Part shown: piece by piece, positions 46,496-55,064 of the stretch
Layout of the letters: every line of letters starts with the position of its first letter
Numbering within the stretch: the stretch's first letter is position 1
The notes under the pieces: model-generated
What the model was told of the DNA's origin: nothing
The model's input: only the letters and a program-made list of their open reading frames with translations
The model's database searches: none
Origin: JAFCUW01 sp049898325
GTDB lineage: Bacteria > Pseudomonadota > Gammaproteobacteria > Burkholderiales > Burkholderiaceae_D
Direction of reading: 5' to 3'
DNA length: 64,000 nt
Assembly (NCBI RefSeq): GCF_049898325.1
Contig: NZ_JAFCXL010000017.1
Span: 62,001 to 126,000, forward strand
Translations under genes and position numbers: made by a program

Positions 46496-48277
46496 ATGAA
46501 ATTTTCTTCACTCAAGCAGGTCACTGCGGCCGGCGTCGCCTTGTGCGTCGCCGGTTGCGCCACCGCACCGGGACAGCAAGGCATCGGCGAGGGATTGACG
46601 AATACGTTCAACAACCCGGATCCCTGTTCCAATAATGCCCGCAACACGGGCATGGTGGCGGGTGCGCTGGTGGGCACCCTGATTGGCGCCAAGCTTGGTG
46701 ACAAGGACCGCGGCGCCATGCTGGCCGGCGCGCTGCTGGGCACCACCGTGGGCGGCCTGATCGGCGCCGACATGGACAAGCGCCGTTGCGACATGGCCAA
46801 GGTGGCCCATGATTACCAGTTGCGCATGACCTTTGCCGCGGTCACCAGCGATGGCGGCGTGATGAGCGACGCGGCGCTGAGCCGTTCCGGCAATGCGGCC
46901 GACGTCAAGAAAAACGCCATCGGCAACGTGGTGTCGGTGCAGGACGAGGGCGGCCCGGGTGGCCACTTCGAAAGCAATTCGGATGTGCTGACCCGGCGCG
47001 CCGAGCAGTATTTCTCGGCCATCGCCGACGTGTACAACCAGGCCAAGCTGGCGCAAAGCATTGCCGACCCCGTCAAGCGGCAGCAAAGCCTGCAGGCGGG
47101 CGCTGATCGCAAGCTGTTATTGGTCGGCCACACGGACGATACCGGTTCGTCCAGCCTGAACGCCGAACTGTCGGAGCGCCGCGCCAAGGCGGTGGCCCAG
47201 TACCTCGAACGGCGCGGCATCCCGCGCGAGCAGATTTATTACCAGGGGGGCGGCGAAGTGTACCCGGTGGCCGACAACCACAGTGAAGCAGGGCGCGCGG
47301 AAAACCGCCGGGTGGAGATCGTCGAACTGAGCAGCGGCGCCAACCTCAGCAAGTACCTCGAAGCGCGCCGCTCGAATTACCAGTTTTATCGCGCCGTGCC
47401 GACCAGGCCCGAGGCATCCAGCACGGCCACCACGGCCAGCACGGCCGTCGCCACGGGCGCCGCACCGCGCCGTCCGGGCTCGCCATCTGGCACAGCCACG
47501 CCGGTGGCCGGCGCCAAGGGCGAGGCCGCGCGCATCGCCAAAGCCGCGCCAGCGGCCGCGGAGGCAGGCCGCCCGGCCGATAAAGTGGTCAGCAATAAAG
47601 CCGCCGAGAAGGCCGGGGCGCCAGCCGCCCCGGCAGCGCGCGCGGCCGCCGCCGTGACCCCCGCCAAGGCATCCCCCCTTAAAACCAGCGGCAAGCAGAT
47701 CGATTTTGGCGGCGCGCCGCTGGCCCAGACCACCCTGGCCGCCGCCAGCGTGGGCAAACTGGCCCACCAGCGTCCCCTGTTCTCCCTGATCAGCAGCGCC
47801 TACGCCGATGACGCCCCGGTGCTGTCCGATTGCTCGCAGGACCGGCCACGCGTGTCCGGCGCGGTGCGCGCGCTCAAGGATGGCGCCACCTATAAAGTGG
47901 CCGAGCATGTGCCCGGCCTGTACGGCAAGAGCTGGACCGAGCGCGTCAATGGCCACCAGATCGTCATCAACCGGGTCGCCGTGCTGGCCAGCGAAGCGAC
48001 GCTGGCGCAGATGCCCGAACTGAAGGTGTATGCCGATTACGATCCGGTCGCCAATCGCAATCCGAAGCCGGACGTGTCGATGCGTCCCGAAGTCAATACC
48101 TACCTGGGCGAAGGCGGCATCCTGTACCGCCTGTTTACCGCCGGCGCCGGCGGCATGCAATGCGTCGATATTGTGTACAACCGCAATGGCGGCACCGTCG
48201 CCAAGGGCGGCAATATCGTCTATGCGCACGATAACCGCCTGTACGTTTCCGCTTTTAAACCCGCCATCGCCAACTAA
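46496..48277 (+). CDS. OmpA-domain lipoprotein with glycine zipper and unusual C-terminal domain
   Basis: 593 aa. Residues 1-21 are a lipoprotein signal ending in VAGC (Cys21). Residues about 52-92 are a Gly-zipper two-helix segment (GMVAGALVGTLIGAKLG, then GALLGTTVGGLIGADMD). Residues about 155-280 are an OmpA C-like peptidoglycan-binding domain with GHTDDTGSS at 211 and RAENRRVEIVE at 267-277. An Ala/Pro/Thr-rich linker runs about 300-400. Residues 440-593 form a separate, Cys-containing domain I do not recognise. ATG 46496 is chosen for the lipobox. It starts a three-gene operon: the next gene is eight bases away. A role in cell-envelope anchoring is inferred from the OmpA domain. Confidence 0.82.
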   Translation: MKFSSLKQVTAAGVALCVAGCATAPGQQGIGEGLTNTFNNPDPCSNNARNTGMVAGALVGTLIGAKLGDKDRGAMLAGALLGTTVGGLIGADMDKRRCDMAKVAHDYQLRMTFAAVTSDGGVMSDAALSRSGNAADVKKNAIGNVVSVQDEGGPGGHFESNSDVLTRRAEQYFSAIADVYNQAKLAQSIADPVKRQQSLQAGADRKLLLVGHTDDTGSSSLNAELSERRAKAVAQYLERRGIPREQIYYQGGGEVYPVADNHSEAGRAENRRVEIVELSSGANLSKYLEARRSNYQFYRAVPTRPEASSTATTASTAVATGAAPRRPGSPSGTATPVAGAKGEAARIAKAAPAAAEAGRPADKVVSNKAAEKAGAPAAPAARAAAAVTPAKASPLKTSGKQIDFGGAPLAQTTLAAASVGKLAHQRPLFSLISSAYADDAPVLSDCSQDRPRVSGAVRALKDGATYKVAEHVPGLYGKSWTERVNGHQIVINRVAVLASEATLAQMPELKVYADYDPVANRNPKPDVSMRPEVNTYLGEGGILYRLFTAGAGGMQCVDIVYNRNGGTVAKGGNIVYAHDNRLYVSAFKPAIAN

Positions 48278-48285
48278 GAACCATC

Positions 48286-49863
48286 ATGTTATCCGACCTT
48301 ATTCATACTTATCCCGTCCTGCTGTGGACGCTGGTGTACACGCTCGTTGCGGCGCTCGTCATTTCGCTGTTGTGGGATAAACTCAAATGGTGGTGGCTCA
48401 ATACCTGGTACAGCTTCCCGGCCATTGGCAAGCTCAATAGCCTGTCGAAAGATCTGCACCAACTGCAGGATGGCAGCGGCTGGTTCAAATCCGAGCGCAC
48501 CCTGTGCCAGGACTATAAAACCTTCGTGCAGGTGCAGTCCGAATACGATTTCGAACAGCGCATGACGTATTTGCACAAGGCGGGCGATAACGGCCGCTCG
48601 CTGACGCCATTGGCGATCTGGGTGCTGGTCATCGGCTTCGTGTTTATCGAAGCGCAGGGTTTCAGTTATGTGCTGGCCGGTTACACCGTGCCGGGCGCCA
48701 GCGAAACCACGCAAAAATATGCCGCCGTCGGCATCGCCTTTATCGTTTCCGCCCTGTGCGTCTTGCTGACCCACTTTGCCGGCCACGAGTTGTATATTTC
48801 CATGAAAATCAAGCGCGCCCGCAAGGACTGGATCGAAGACGGCGGCAAGAGCAAACTGCGCAGCCGTTCCATGCCCCTGACCACCGCCCAGCATATTGAC
48901 GACGATCTGCCCGAGTACACCCAGGTGAGCAACCGGGTGGGCACCGAGGCGAGCTTCGTGGTGGCCTGGGCCACCCTGGCCTTCGTGCTGATGATCGCCA
49001 TCGGCGCCACCTACGTGCGGGTGCAAAGCGCGAATAAACTGATGGGCGACATCGTCACCACCCAGAAAGCCGAACTGAAAGAGCGCACCACCAGCGCCGC
49101 CGGCCTCGATCTGGCCAAGCCCACCACCATTCCCGAGGCCGATGGCAAGGTCAGCCAGGACGCCGACGGCAGGGCCGTCGACGAAGCGGCAGCCTACGAT
49201 CTGCACGGCTACTGGGTGACGTTTGCCATCCTGGCCGTCCTGTTCGTGTTTCTGCAGGCGCTGGGCGTGTTTTTTGGCTATCGTTGGGGGTTCGCCGGCG
49301 AAAACAGCAAGGCCGCCTTCAAGGCCCTGGGCAAAGGCCGCTTCCTGACCTATGGCGACGTGCGCAATGCATCGCAGCAGTACATCGACAAGGCACAAAA
49401 CCAGCTGGAAAACTTGCATCAACGAATGATCCAGCGCCATGCGGAGCAGGGCAACGGCGTGGCCATTCATCCCAACAAGTCCTTCCTGGAATTCCTCGAC
49501 AGCACCGAGCAGCAGGACGCCGCCTATCGCAACAAAAAGCGCGAGGCCCATCACGCCCAGCAAAAACAGGCTGACGAGGATCTCCAGCGTTCGCAAAAAC
49601 GCGTGCCGTCGACTGCGCCGGTCGCGCCCGTCGCCGCTGCCGTGACCGCCCCGTCCGCGGCCCCCGCCGCCCACGACGAGCAAGTCGAAGCGGCGCTGCG
49701 CCAGCTCGAGCAACTGGGCGACGACGCCCCCGCCAAGCTGGCCTACCTGGACACCTTGCCGGAAGCCGTGTTCGACGCCGTCAAGGCAGTACTGCAGCAG
49801 CGCAAGCTGGCCAAGGAATCGGCGAAGAAGCAGCGCGCGGCCGAGATCGAGGATTTGCTGTGA
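48286..49863 (+). CDS. Uncharacterised five-TM membrane protein
   Basis: 525 aa, not recognised. Hydrophobic segments at about 9-30, 106-132, 144-164, 222-244 and 309-334. A soluble region (about 35-100) rich in aromatic and charged residues follows TM1. After the last TM come a charged helix-prone stretch (about 345-440, NKKREAHHAQQKQADED), an Ala/Pro linker, and a C-terminal helical end (KQRAAEIEDLL). It lies between an OmpA-type lipoprotein and a secreted vWA-like protein, with a 4-base GTGA overlap to the latter. It could be the inner-membrane partner of an envelope complex, but that is inference only. Confidence 0.75.
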   Translation: MLSDLIHTYPVLLWTLVYTLVAALVISLLWDKLKWWWLNTWYSFPAIGKLNSLSKDLHQLQDGSGWFKSERTLCQDYKTFVQVQSEYDFEQRMTYLHKAGDNGRSLTPLAIWVLVIGFVFIEAQGFSYVLAGYTVPGASETTQKYAAVGIAFIVSALCVLLTHFAGHELYISMKIKRARKDWIEDGGKSKLRSRSMPLTTAQHIDDDLPEYTQVSNRVGTEASFVVAWATLAFVLMIAIGATYVRVQSANKLMGDIVTTQKAELKERTTSAAGLDLAKPTTIPEADGKVSQDADGRAVDEAAAYDLHGYWVTFAILAVLFVFLQALGVFFGYRWGFAGENSKAAFKALGKGRFLTYGDVRNASQQYIDKAQNQLENLHQRMIQRHAEQGNGVAIHPNKSFLEFLDSTEQQDAAYRNKKREAHHAQQKQADEDLQRSQKRVPSTAPVAPVAAAVTAPSAAPAAHDEQVEAALRQLEQLGDDAPAKLAYLDTLPEAVFDAVKAVLQQRKLAKESAKKQRAAEIEDLL

Positions 49864-50708
49864 TCGCGCGCACGGCAATGATGGTCGCGGCGGCCCTGCT
49901 GTGTGGCAGCGCCTGCGCCGCCGTCGAGGATGCAGTGCCCAGTTGTTATGATCACAAGCTGGGCGTGACGGCCGCTGCCAGCAGCACCGAACTGTTCATC
50001 CTGGTCGATCAGACGACGTTGTTCGATGCAACCTTGCAACAGCAGGTGGCCGACAATGTGCGCTTGTTCATGGGGCCAGGCAATGCCTTTTCGATCATGA
50101 CGTTTTCCGCGTTTTCGCAGGGGCGTTACGCCCAGGTGGTCAGCGCCGGCAACATCGAAGCGGCCATCGGTGCGGGCCTGCGTGACGATATTTCCAAGCC
50201 CTTGCTGAACAAATTCGACGCCTGCGCCAAGCGCCAGCCGCAAATTGCCATGCAAGCGATCGGCACGGCACTGCGCACGGCGTTTGCCGGCGCCAACCCC
50301 GATCTGGCCAAGTCGGATGTGATGGCATCGTTCAAATCGATGTCGAGCCGGGTAAAGAATTCGCCGGCCAGTCGCAAGATCGTGCTGATCGCCTCCGACA
50401 TGCTGGAAAACTCGTCCGTCAGTAGTTTTTATGACGGCAAGGGCATGTCGGTCAAGAACGTCGATCCCGCCAGGGAAATCAAGCTGGCCGCCGACAACGA
50501 CCTGTTTGGCGACTTCGGCGGCGCCAGGATCTACGTGATCGGCGCCGGCCTGCTCTCCGACGATGCCAAGAAGGGCAGCAAGTACCGCGATCCCAAGACC
50601 ATGCGTTCGCTGATCAATTTCTGGAACCAGTATTTCCAGAAGTCGAACGCGGCCGTGGTGGAGATCGGCCAACCGGCCTTGCTCAATAACATTAGCCTGG
50701 GCCGCTAA
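49860..50708 (+). CDS. Secreted vWA-like protein of unknown function
   Basis: 282 aa starting with GTG 49860, overlapping the previous stop. Signal peptide 1-20 (LLCGSACA, then AVEDA). The chain has an alternating strand/helix pattern of a von Willebrand A-type fold: ELFILVDQTTLFD at about 44-56 in the position of the first MIDAS loop, FSIMTFSAFSQG, and RKIVLIASDMLENSS near 171. The metal motif is DQTTL rather than the classic DxSxS, so metal binding may be lost or altered. Third gene of the OmpA-type lipoprotein operon. Family assignment is by fold pattern, not by recognised name. Confidence 0.7.
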   Translation: MIARTAMMVAAALLCGSACAAVEDAVPSCYDHKLGVTAAASSTELFILVDQTTLFDATLQQQVADNVRLFMGPGNAFSIMTFSAFSQGRYAQVVSAGNIEAAIGAGLRDDISKPLLNKFDACAKRQPQIAMQAIGTALRTAFAGANPDLAKSDVMASFKSMSSRVKNSPASRKIVLIASDMLENSSVSSFYDGKGMSVKNVDPAREIKLAADNDLFGDFGGARIYVIGAGLLSDDAKKGSKYRDPKTMRSLINFWNQYFQKSNAAVVEIGQPALLNNISLGR

Positions 50709-50764
50709 GGGCAGGGCCAGGCGGGCTGGCCCGATGGCAACGCTGCCGCGCGCGTGCGGCAGAG

Positions 50765-50794
50765 TTGCCATAAGTAATTACCTTGTCATATAGT
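50765..50794 (+). promoter_or_regulatory. Probable sigma-70 promoter for the TonB receptor/phytase operon
   Basis: -35 TTGCCA (50765-50770), 18-bp spacer, -10 TATAGT (50789-50794). The elements are identical to those in front of the aroG leader. It lies 46 bases before the receptor's ATG. Confidence 0.65.
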
Positions 50795-50806
50795 AAAGCT
50801 ACCATC

Positions 50807-50837
50807 GCCACTTTCATTGATCTCAACTGAAAGTGGC
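50807..50837 (+). promoter_or_regulatory. Hairpin covering the ribosome-binding site of the TonB receptor
   Basis: GCCACTTTCA (50807-50816) pairs perfectly with TGAAAGTGGC (50828-50837), ending two bases before ATG 50840. The purine-rich right arm is the only Shine-Dalgarno-like sequence, so the stem would hide it in the mRNA. On DNA it could instead be an operator. Confidence 0.6.
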
Positions 50838-50839
50838 AT

Positions 50840-53395
50840 ATGCAGCTTGCAACCCGTCCCCCCTCTCCACAGCAAGCATTGCGCCTGACGGCACTGGCGC
50901 TGGGCATCCTGTGCGCCTTCGATGCACGGGCCCAGCAGGCCGCTGGGCCCAATGCCGACCTCGGCACTGACAGCGTGGTTCACATTGCCGGCCAGCGCGC
51001 CAGCATTCGCAAGGCCGTGCTGCAGCAGGAGGCGGCCAACAACATCGTCAGCGTGGTCAGTGCCGATGACATCGGCGCACTGCCCGATATCAATGCCGCC
51101 GAAGCGCTGGCCCGCATGCCCGGCATCTCGGTGCAACGCGACCAGGGAGAAGGACGTTACGTCACGGTGCGCGGCCTGGGCCCCGACCTGAACACGGTGA
51201 CGATCAATGGCGCGCTGGTGCCGGCGCCGGAAAACGGCCGGCGCGGCGTCTCGCTCGACGTTATTCCGGCAGGCATGATCCGCACCTTGCAAGTGATCAA
51301 GACCCTGACCCCGGACATGGACGCCAACTCGCTGGGCGGAACCGTCGACGTGCAGACCCTGTCGGCCTTCGACCTGCGCGGGCGCACCCTGACCTTGAGC
51401 GCGACGGGCGGCTACAACACGCTGTCGCACGATAAAAGTCCGGGCTTCGGCCTGTTCTGGGCCGATCGCTTCCTCGACGGCAAACTCGGCGTGGCCATCG
51501 GCGCCAGCGGCGAGCGCCGCCGGCTGGCGTCCGACGACGTCGAAACGGGTGGCGCCTGGACGGCATCGGGGCGCCTGACGGCCCTCGAGTTGCGCGATTA
51601 CCAGCCGGTGCGGGAAAACCAGGCCGTCGGCCTGAACCTCGACTACCATCCGCAGACGGGCCAGGCGCTCTACCTGCGCTCGTTCCACAGCACGTTCAGC
51701 GATGATGAGCGGCGCGATCGCCTGACCATCAGCAACATCACGGGAGGCTCGGCGGCCGAAGGCGACATCGTCACCGCGCGCGCCGAACGGCGCCTGCGCG
51801 AGCGCAAGTACACCCGCAACATCGATTCGCTGGTGGTGGGCGGCGACCTGGCCGTGCAAGAGTGGACGCTCGCTGCCCGCGCCGGCAGCAGCAAGGCCGG
51901 CGAGGACCAGCCGAATGCCTTGAACGACGTCCAGTTTCGCCAGAATGGCGTGACGGGTATTTCGTTCACCGATACCCGCTTGCCCGTGCTCAGTGGCCCG
52001 TCGAGCTTGTACGACGCCAGCAAATACAACCTCACCGCCATCACCTACCAGGGGCGCGTGAGCGATGACAAGGAGCAGCACGCCAGGTTCGACCTGGGCC
52101 GCAAGCTGTCGTTCGACGGCGCCGACAGCACCGTCCAGTTCGGCGCCAAGCGCAGCCGCCGCCAAAAAACCAACGATACCAACCAGTGGGCGTTCAACAG
52201 CGCGTCGGCGGCCAGCCCGAACTACTGGGGCGCCGGGCCGAGCACCCTGGCCGGTTTTGTCGGCGGCACGACGGTCAATTTTCCCCAGCAGATCGGACTG
52301 GCCATCGACCCGGCGCTGGTGCGCGCCCGTACCGACGGGCTCGATGCGGCGAAGGCGGCCAGCCTGTCCGCCTCCACCGTGAGCGACTGGACCATCGACG
52401 AGAACATCAATTCTCTGTACCTGCAAGCGTCGACCGACGTCCAGGCGTGGAATGTGCTGGTCGGTGTACGCCGCGAACAGACCCGCTTTGCCGCCGTCGG
52501 CAGCCAGTTGTCGCCCGCGCTGGCCGTCACCCCCGTGACGAGCCAGAAGTCGTACAGCAATGTGCTGCCCAATCTGCAAGTGCGTTACAAGCTCGACGAC
52601 AGCACCAGCATCCGCGCCGCCATGACCCGTGCGGTGGTGCGCGCCAACTTCAGCCAGCTCGCGCCCGGCGTCGCCCTGGCCAGCCCCACCGAAGCGACCA
52701 TCGGCAACCCGGACCTGCGGCCACTGCGCGCGAACAATCTCGACCTGGGCATCGAGCGCACCCTGGGCCTCGATGGCAATCTGGCCCTGTATGCGTTCAA
52801 GAAGGATATCAAGGACTTTACTTACCAGACCAATCTTGCCGGTACGGGGCAGTGGGCCGGCTACACCACCGCCACCGGTTTTGTGAACGGCGACGCGGCC
52901 GACATCGCTGGCGTCGAACTGGGCTATCAGCAGGCGCTGCGTTTCCTGCCGGGCGCGTGGAGCGGCTTGATTGCCGGCGTCAATGCGACCTATACCAGGT
53001 CGTCGACGACGCTGGCGCGCTTCGACAAGAGCCGCGCCGCCATGCTCACGCGCGAGGTGGTGCTGCCGGGCCAGTCGGCGCGCATCATGAACCTGATGAT
53101 CGGCTACGAAAGCGGGCCGTTCAGCGGACGGCTGGCGGCCAACATGAAGTCGCGTTACCTGTTGCAAACGGGCGCCGACGTGCTCGATGCCAACCAGGAT
53201 ACCTGGGTCGATGCCCAGCGCCAGCTGGACCTGTCGCTGCGCTACCAGCTCGGCAAGGGCACCCGGCTGTCGTTCGAGGTGTTAAACCTCAACAAGGAGT
53301 CCTACTATACCTACCTGGGAAAACCCGCCTACAATGCGCAGAATGAACAATATGGCCGCACCTTCCGCCTCTCGCTCAGTGCGAACATTTTCTAA
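50840..53395 (+). CDS. TonB-dependent receptor (TIGR01782-like), linked to a phytase-like gene
   Basis: 851-aa outer-membrane receptor. Signal peptide 1-31 (AFDARA, then QQAAG). The plug has the TIGR01782 pattern NIVSVVSADDIGALPDINAAEALARMPGISVQRDQGEGRYVTVRGLGPDLN, and the SLGGTVDVQTLSAFD segment follows. The barrel ends SLSANIF with terminal Phe. It overlaps the next gene, a histidine-acid-phosphatase-type lipoprotein, by 62 bases; that pairing suggests uptake of an inositol phosphate or its product (inference). Receptors of this family are common in Xanthomonas and Caulobacter. Confidence 0.92.
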   Translation: MQLATRPPSPQQALRLTALALGILCAFDARAQQAAGPNADLGTDSVVHIAGQRASIRKAVLQQEAANNIVSVVSADDIGALPDINAAEALARMPGISVQRDQGEGRYVTVRGLGPDLNTVTINGALVPAPENGRRGVSLDVIPAGMIRTLQVIKTLTPDMDANSLGGTVDVQTLSAFDLRGRTLTLSATGGYNTLSHDKSPGFGLFWADRFLDGKLGVAIGASGERRRLASDDVETGGAWTASGRLTALELRDYQPVRENQAVGLNLDYHPQTGQALYLRSFHSTFSDDERRDRLTISNITGGSAAEGDIVTARAERRLRERKYTRNIDSLVVGGDLAVQEWTLAARAGSSKAGEDQPNALNDVQFRQNGVTGISFTDTRLPVLSGPSSLYDASKYNLTAITYQGRVSDDKEQHARFDLGRKLSFDGADSTVQFGAKRSRRQKTNDTNQWAFNSASAASPNYWGAGPSTLAGFVGGTTVNFPQQIGLAIDPALVRARTDGLDAAKAASLSASTVSDWTIDENINSLYLQASTDVQAWNVLVGVRREQTRFAAVGSQLSPALAVTPVTSQKSYSNVLPNLQVRYKLDDSTSIRAAMTRAVVRANFSQLAPGVALASPTEATIGNPDLRPLRANNLDLGIERTLGLDGNLALYAFKKDIKDFTYQTNLAGTGQWAGYTTATGFVNGDAADIAGVELGYQQALRFLPGAWSGLIAGVNATYTRSSTTLARFDKSRAAMLTREVVLPGQSARIMNLMIGYESGPFSGRLAANMKSRYLLQTGADVLDANQDTWVDAQRQLDLSLRYQLGKGTRLSFEVLNLNKESYYTYLGKPAYNAQNEQYGRTFRLSLSANIF

Positions 53396-54947
53396 CAGGG
53401 CAGGGCAGGGCGCCGGCAGGGTCAGCGTTGCCATCACGGCGCTGGCCCTGCTGGGCGGCTGTGCGGCAACGCCCGGTGAAACTTTCCTCACCACCAAGAC
53501 GCCCTACCAGCCGCGCCAGGCCGCCGCCAGCTACGCGCCGGCGCCGCCCGGCTTCACGCCCCATCATACCCAGCTCGTCGCCCGCCACGGCACGCGCGGC
53601 ATGACGGGCATGAAGCATGACCTGGCACTGCTCAATATGTGCCGCCAGGCGGCACTGGAGAACGCCCTGACGCCGCTGGGGCAGGCGCTCATGCGCGACA
53701 TCGGGCGCCTGATCGAGGTGCAACTGCTGCTCGGCTACGGCATCGACGGCATCGCCCGGCCCGGTTATGCGAACCTGACCCGGATCGGCATCGACGAACA
53801 TCGGCAACTGGCGCTGCGGGTGTTGCAGCGCCAGCCGGCGCTGTTCGCCGCAACGGGTGGCCGCAGCATCGTGGTCGAGCATTCCGGTGTCGACCGCGCC
53901 CGCGACAGCGCGTATTTCTTTACCGACTCGCTGACCCGGGCGGCGCCCCAGTTGGCCGCCGCGATCGAGCAGGCGGTGTTGGCCGGCTACCCGGCCGATG
54001 CGCCGGTGGCGCAGGCCGCCGGCGTCAACCGATTCACCTTGTATTTCCACAAGCTCAATGCCAGGACCGACGCCGTCAGCGGTCCCGCCGATCCCCACTT
54101 TGCCACGTACCGGGACAGCGCGCTGTACCAGCAATACCTGGACAGTCCCCGCCTGCGCGCCCGCCTGGACGAAATTGCCAGTGACCCACGACTGGAAGTG
54201 GCGGCGCGTATCGTCCTCGAACGCCTGTTCAGCAAGCAATTCATCGACCGCCTGGCCGCGCGCGAACTGCGCTTTAGCAACGAGGGCACGATGGACGCGG
54301 TGTCCGCCGACGGCAAGCTGCACGCCAGGCGCGACGGCGACGGTAAAACCGTGCTCGATACGCCCGTGGCCGCCTTGATGGCCCTGTCCGCGCTGTATGA
54401 AATTGCCCCCGGGCTGCAAGCGGAGCTGGGCCGCGATTTTCGCCCCTACATCCCGCCCGAGCAGGCGCGCCTGCTGGCATGGGCCAACGACGCCGAGGAT
54501 TTTTTCGTCAAGGGGCCGGGCGCGGCGCAGGATGTGCCGGTGACGTACAAAATGGCGGAAGGCTTGCTGGCCGATTTTTTCAGGGAAGCCGAGCAGGGCA
54601 GTCAACGCCACCTGGCCAGCTTCCGCTTCACCCACGCGGAAATCATCATCCCGCTGGCCGTGCTGCTGGGGCTGCCGGGAAGCAGCACGCCGGTCGCCGC
54701 CGGTCAGCCGTTTACCTACGAAAGCAACCCGTGGCGTGGCCGCGACATCGCCCCGTATGCGGCCAACATCCAGTGGGACAGTGTGCGCAACGGGCAAGGC
54801 CGCCTGCTGGTGCGGATGCTGGTCAACGAGCAGGAGCGCGACTTCAAGCCGGCCTGCGACGGCGCCCGCTTTGCCGCTGGCAGCCCATACTACGACGTGG
54901 CGGCGCTGCGGCTTTGTTACCAGGGCGGAGCGAATACGGCGCAGTGA
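53334..54947 (+). CDS. Histidine-type phosphatase, MINPP/phytase-like lipoprotein
   Basis: Up to 537 aa. The N-terminal signal (SVAITALALLGGC) ends in a lipobox with Cys43. The phosphatase motif RHGTRG is at 84-89, with His85 the likely nucleophile, and the proton-donor motif HAE at 434-436 (FTHAEIIIPLAVLLG). HAE in place of the HD of other acid phosphatases is the mark of the multiple inositol polyphosphate phosphatase branch. It probably removes phosphate from phytate-like substrates at the cell surface or in the periplasm. Starts at ATG 53334, 53343 or 53352 are all possible; all lie inside the receptor's 3' end, in another frame. Confidence 0.85.
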   Translation: MRRMNNMAAPSASRSVRTFSNRAGQGAGRVSVAITALALLGGCAATPGETFLTTKTPYQPRQAAASYAPAPPGFTPHHTQLVARHGTRGMTGMKHDLALLNMCRQAALENALTPLGQALMRDIGRLIEVQLLLGYGIDGIARPGYANLTRIGIDEHRQLALRVLQRQPALFAATGGRSIVVEHSGVDRARDSAYFFTDSLTRAAPQLAAAIEQAVLAGYPADAPVAQAAGVNRFTLYFHKLNARTDAVSGPADPHFATYRDSALYQQYLDSPRLRARLDEIASDPRLEVAARIVLERLFSKQFIDRLAARELRFSNEGTMDAVSADGKLHARRDGDGKTVLDTPVAALMALSALYEIAPGLQAELGRDFRPYIPPEQARLLAWANDAEDFFVKGPGAAQDVPVTYKMAEGLLADFFREAEQGSQRHLASFRFTHAEIIIPLAVLLGLPGSSTPVAAGQPFTYESNPWRGRDIAPYAANIQWDSVRNGQGRLLVRMLVNEQERDFKPACDGARFAAGSPYYDVAALRLCYQGGANTAQ

Positions 54948-55064
54948 CCGGGCCAGGCTGCCGGCCGGCGCGGCAATTTCACTCGCGTATAATGGCGTTC
55001 CTCCCGCCATTGCCCCGGTCGACGCCAGTTGCAGCGCCGGCCCCGGCCCACCCAAGAGAGCAGC

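Noticed and set aside
50783..50812. Pho box before the phytase-linked TonB receptor
   Set aside because: Only one half-site-like CTTGTCAT is seen; the second direct repeat at the right spacing is missing.
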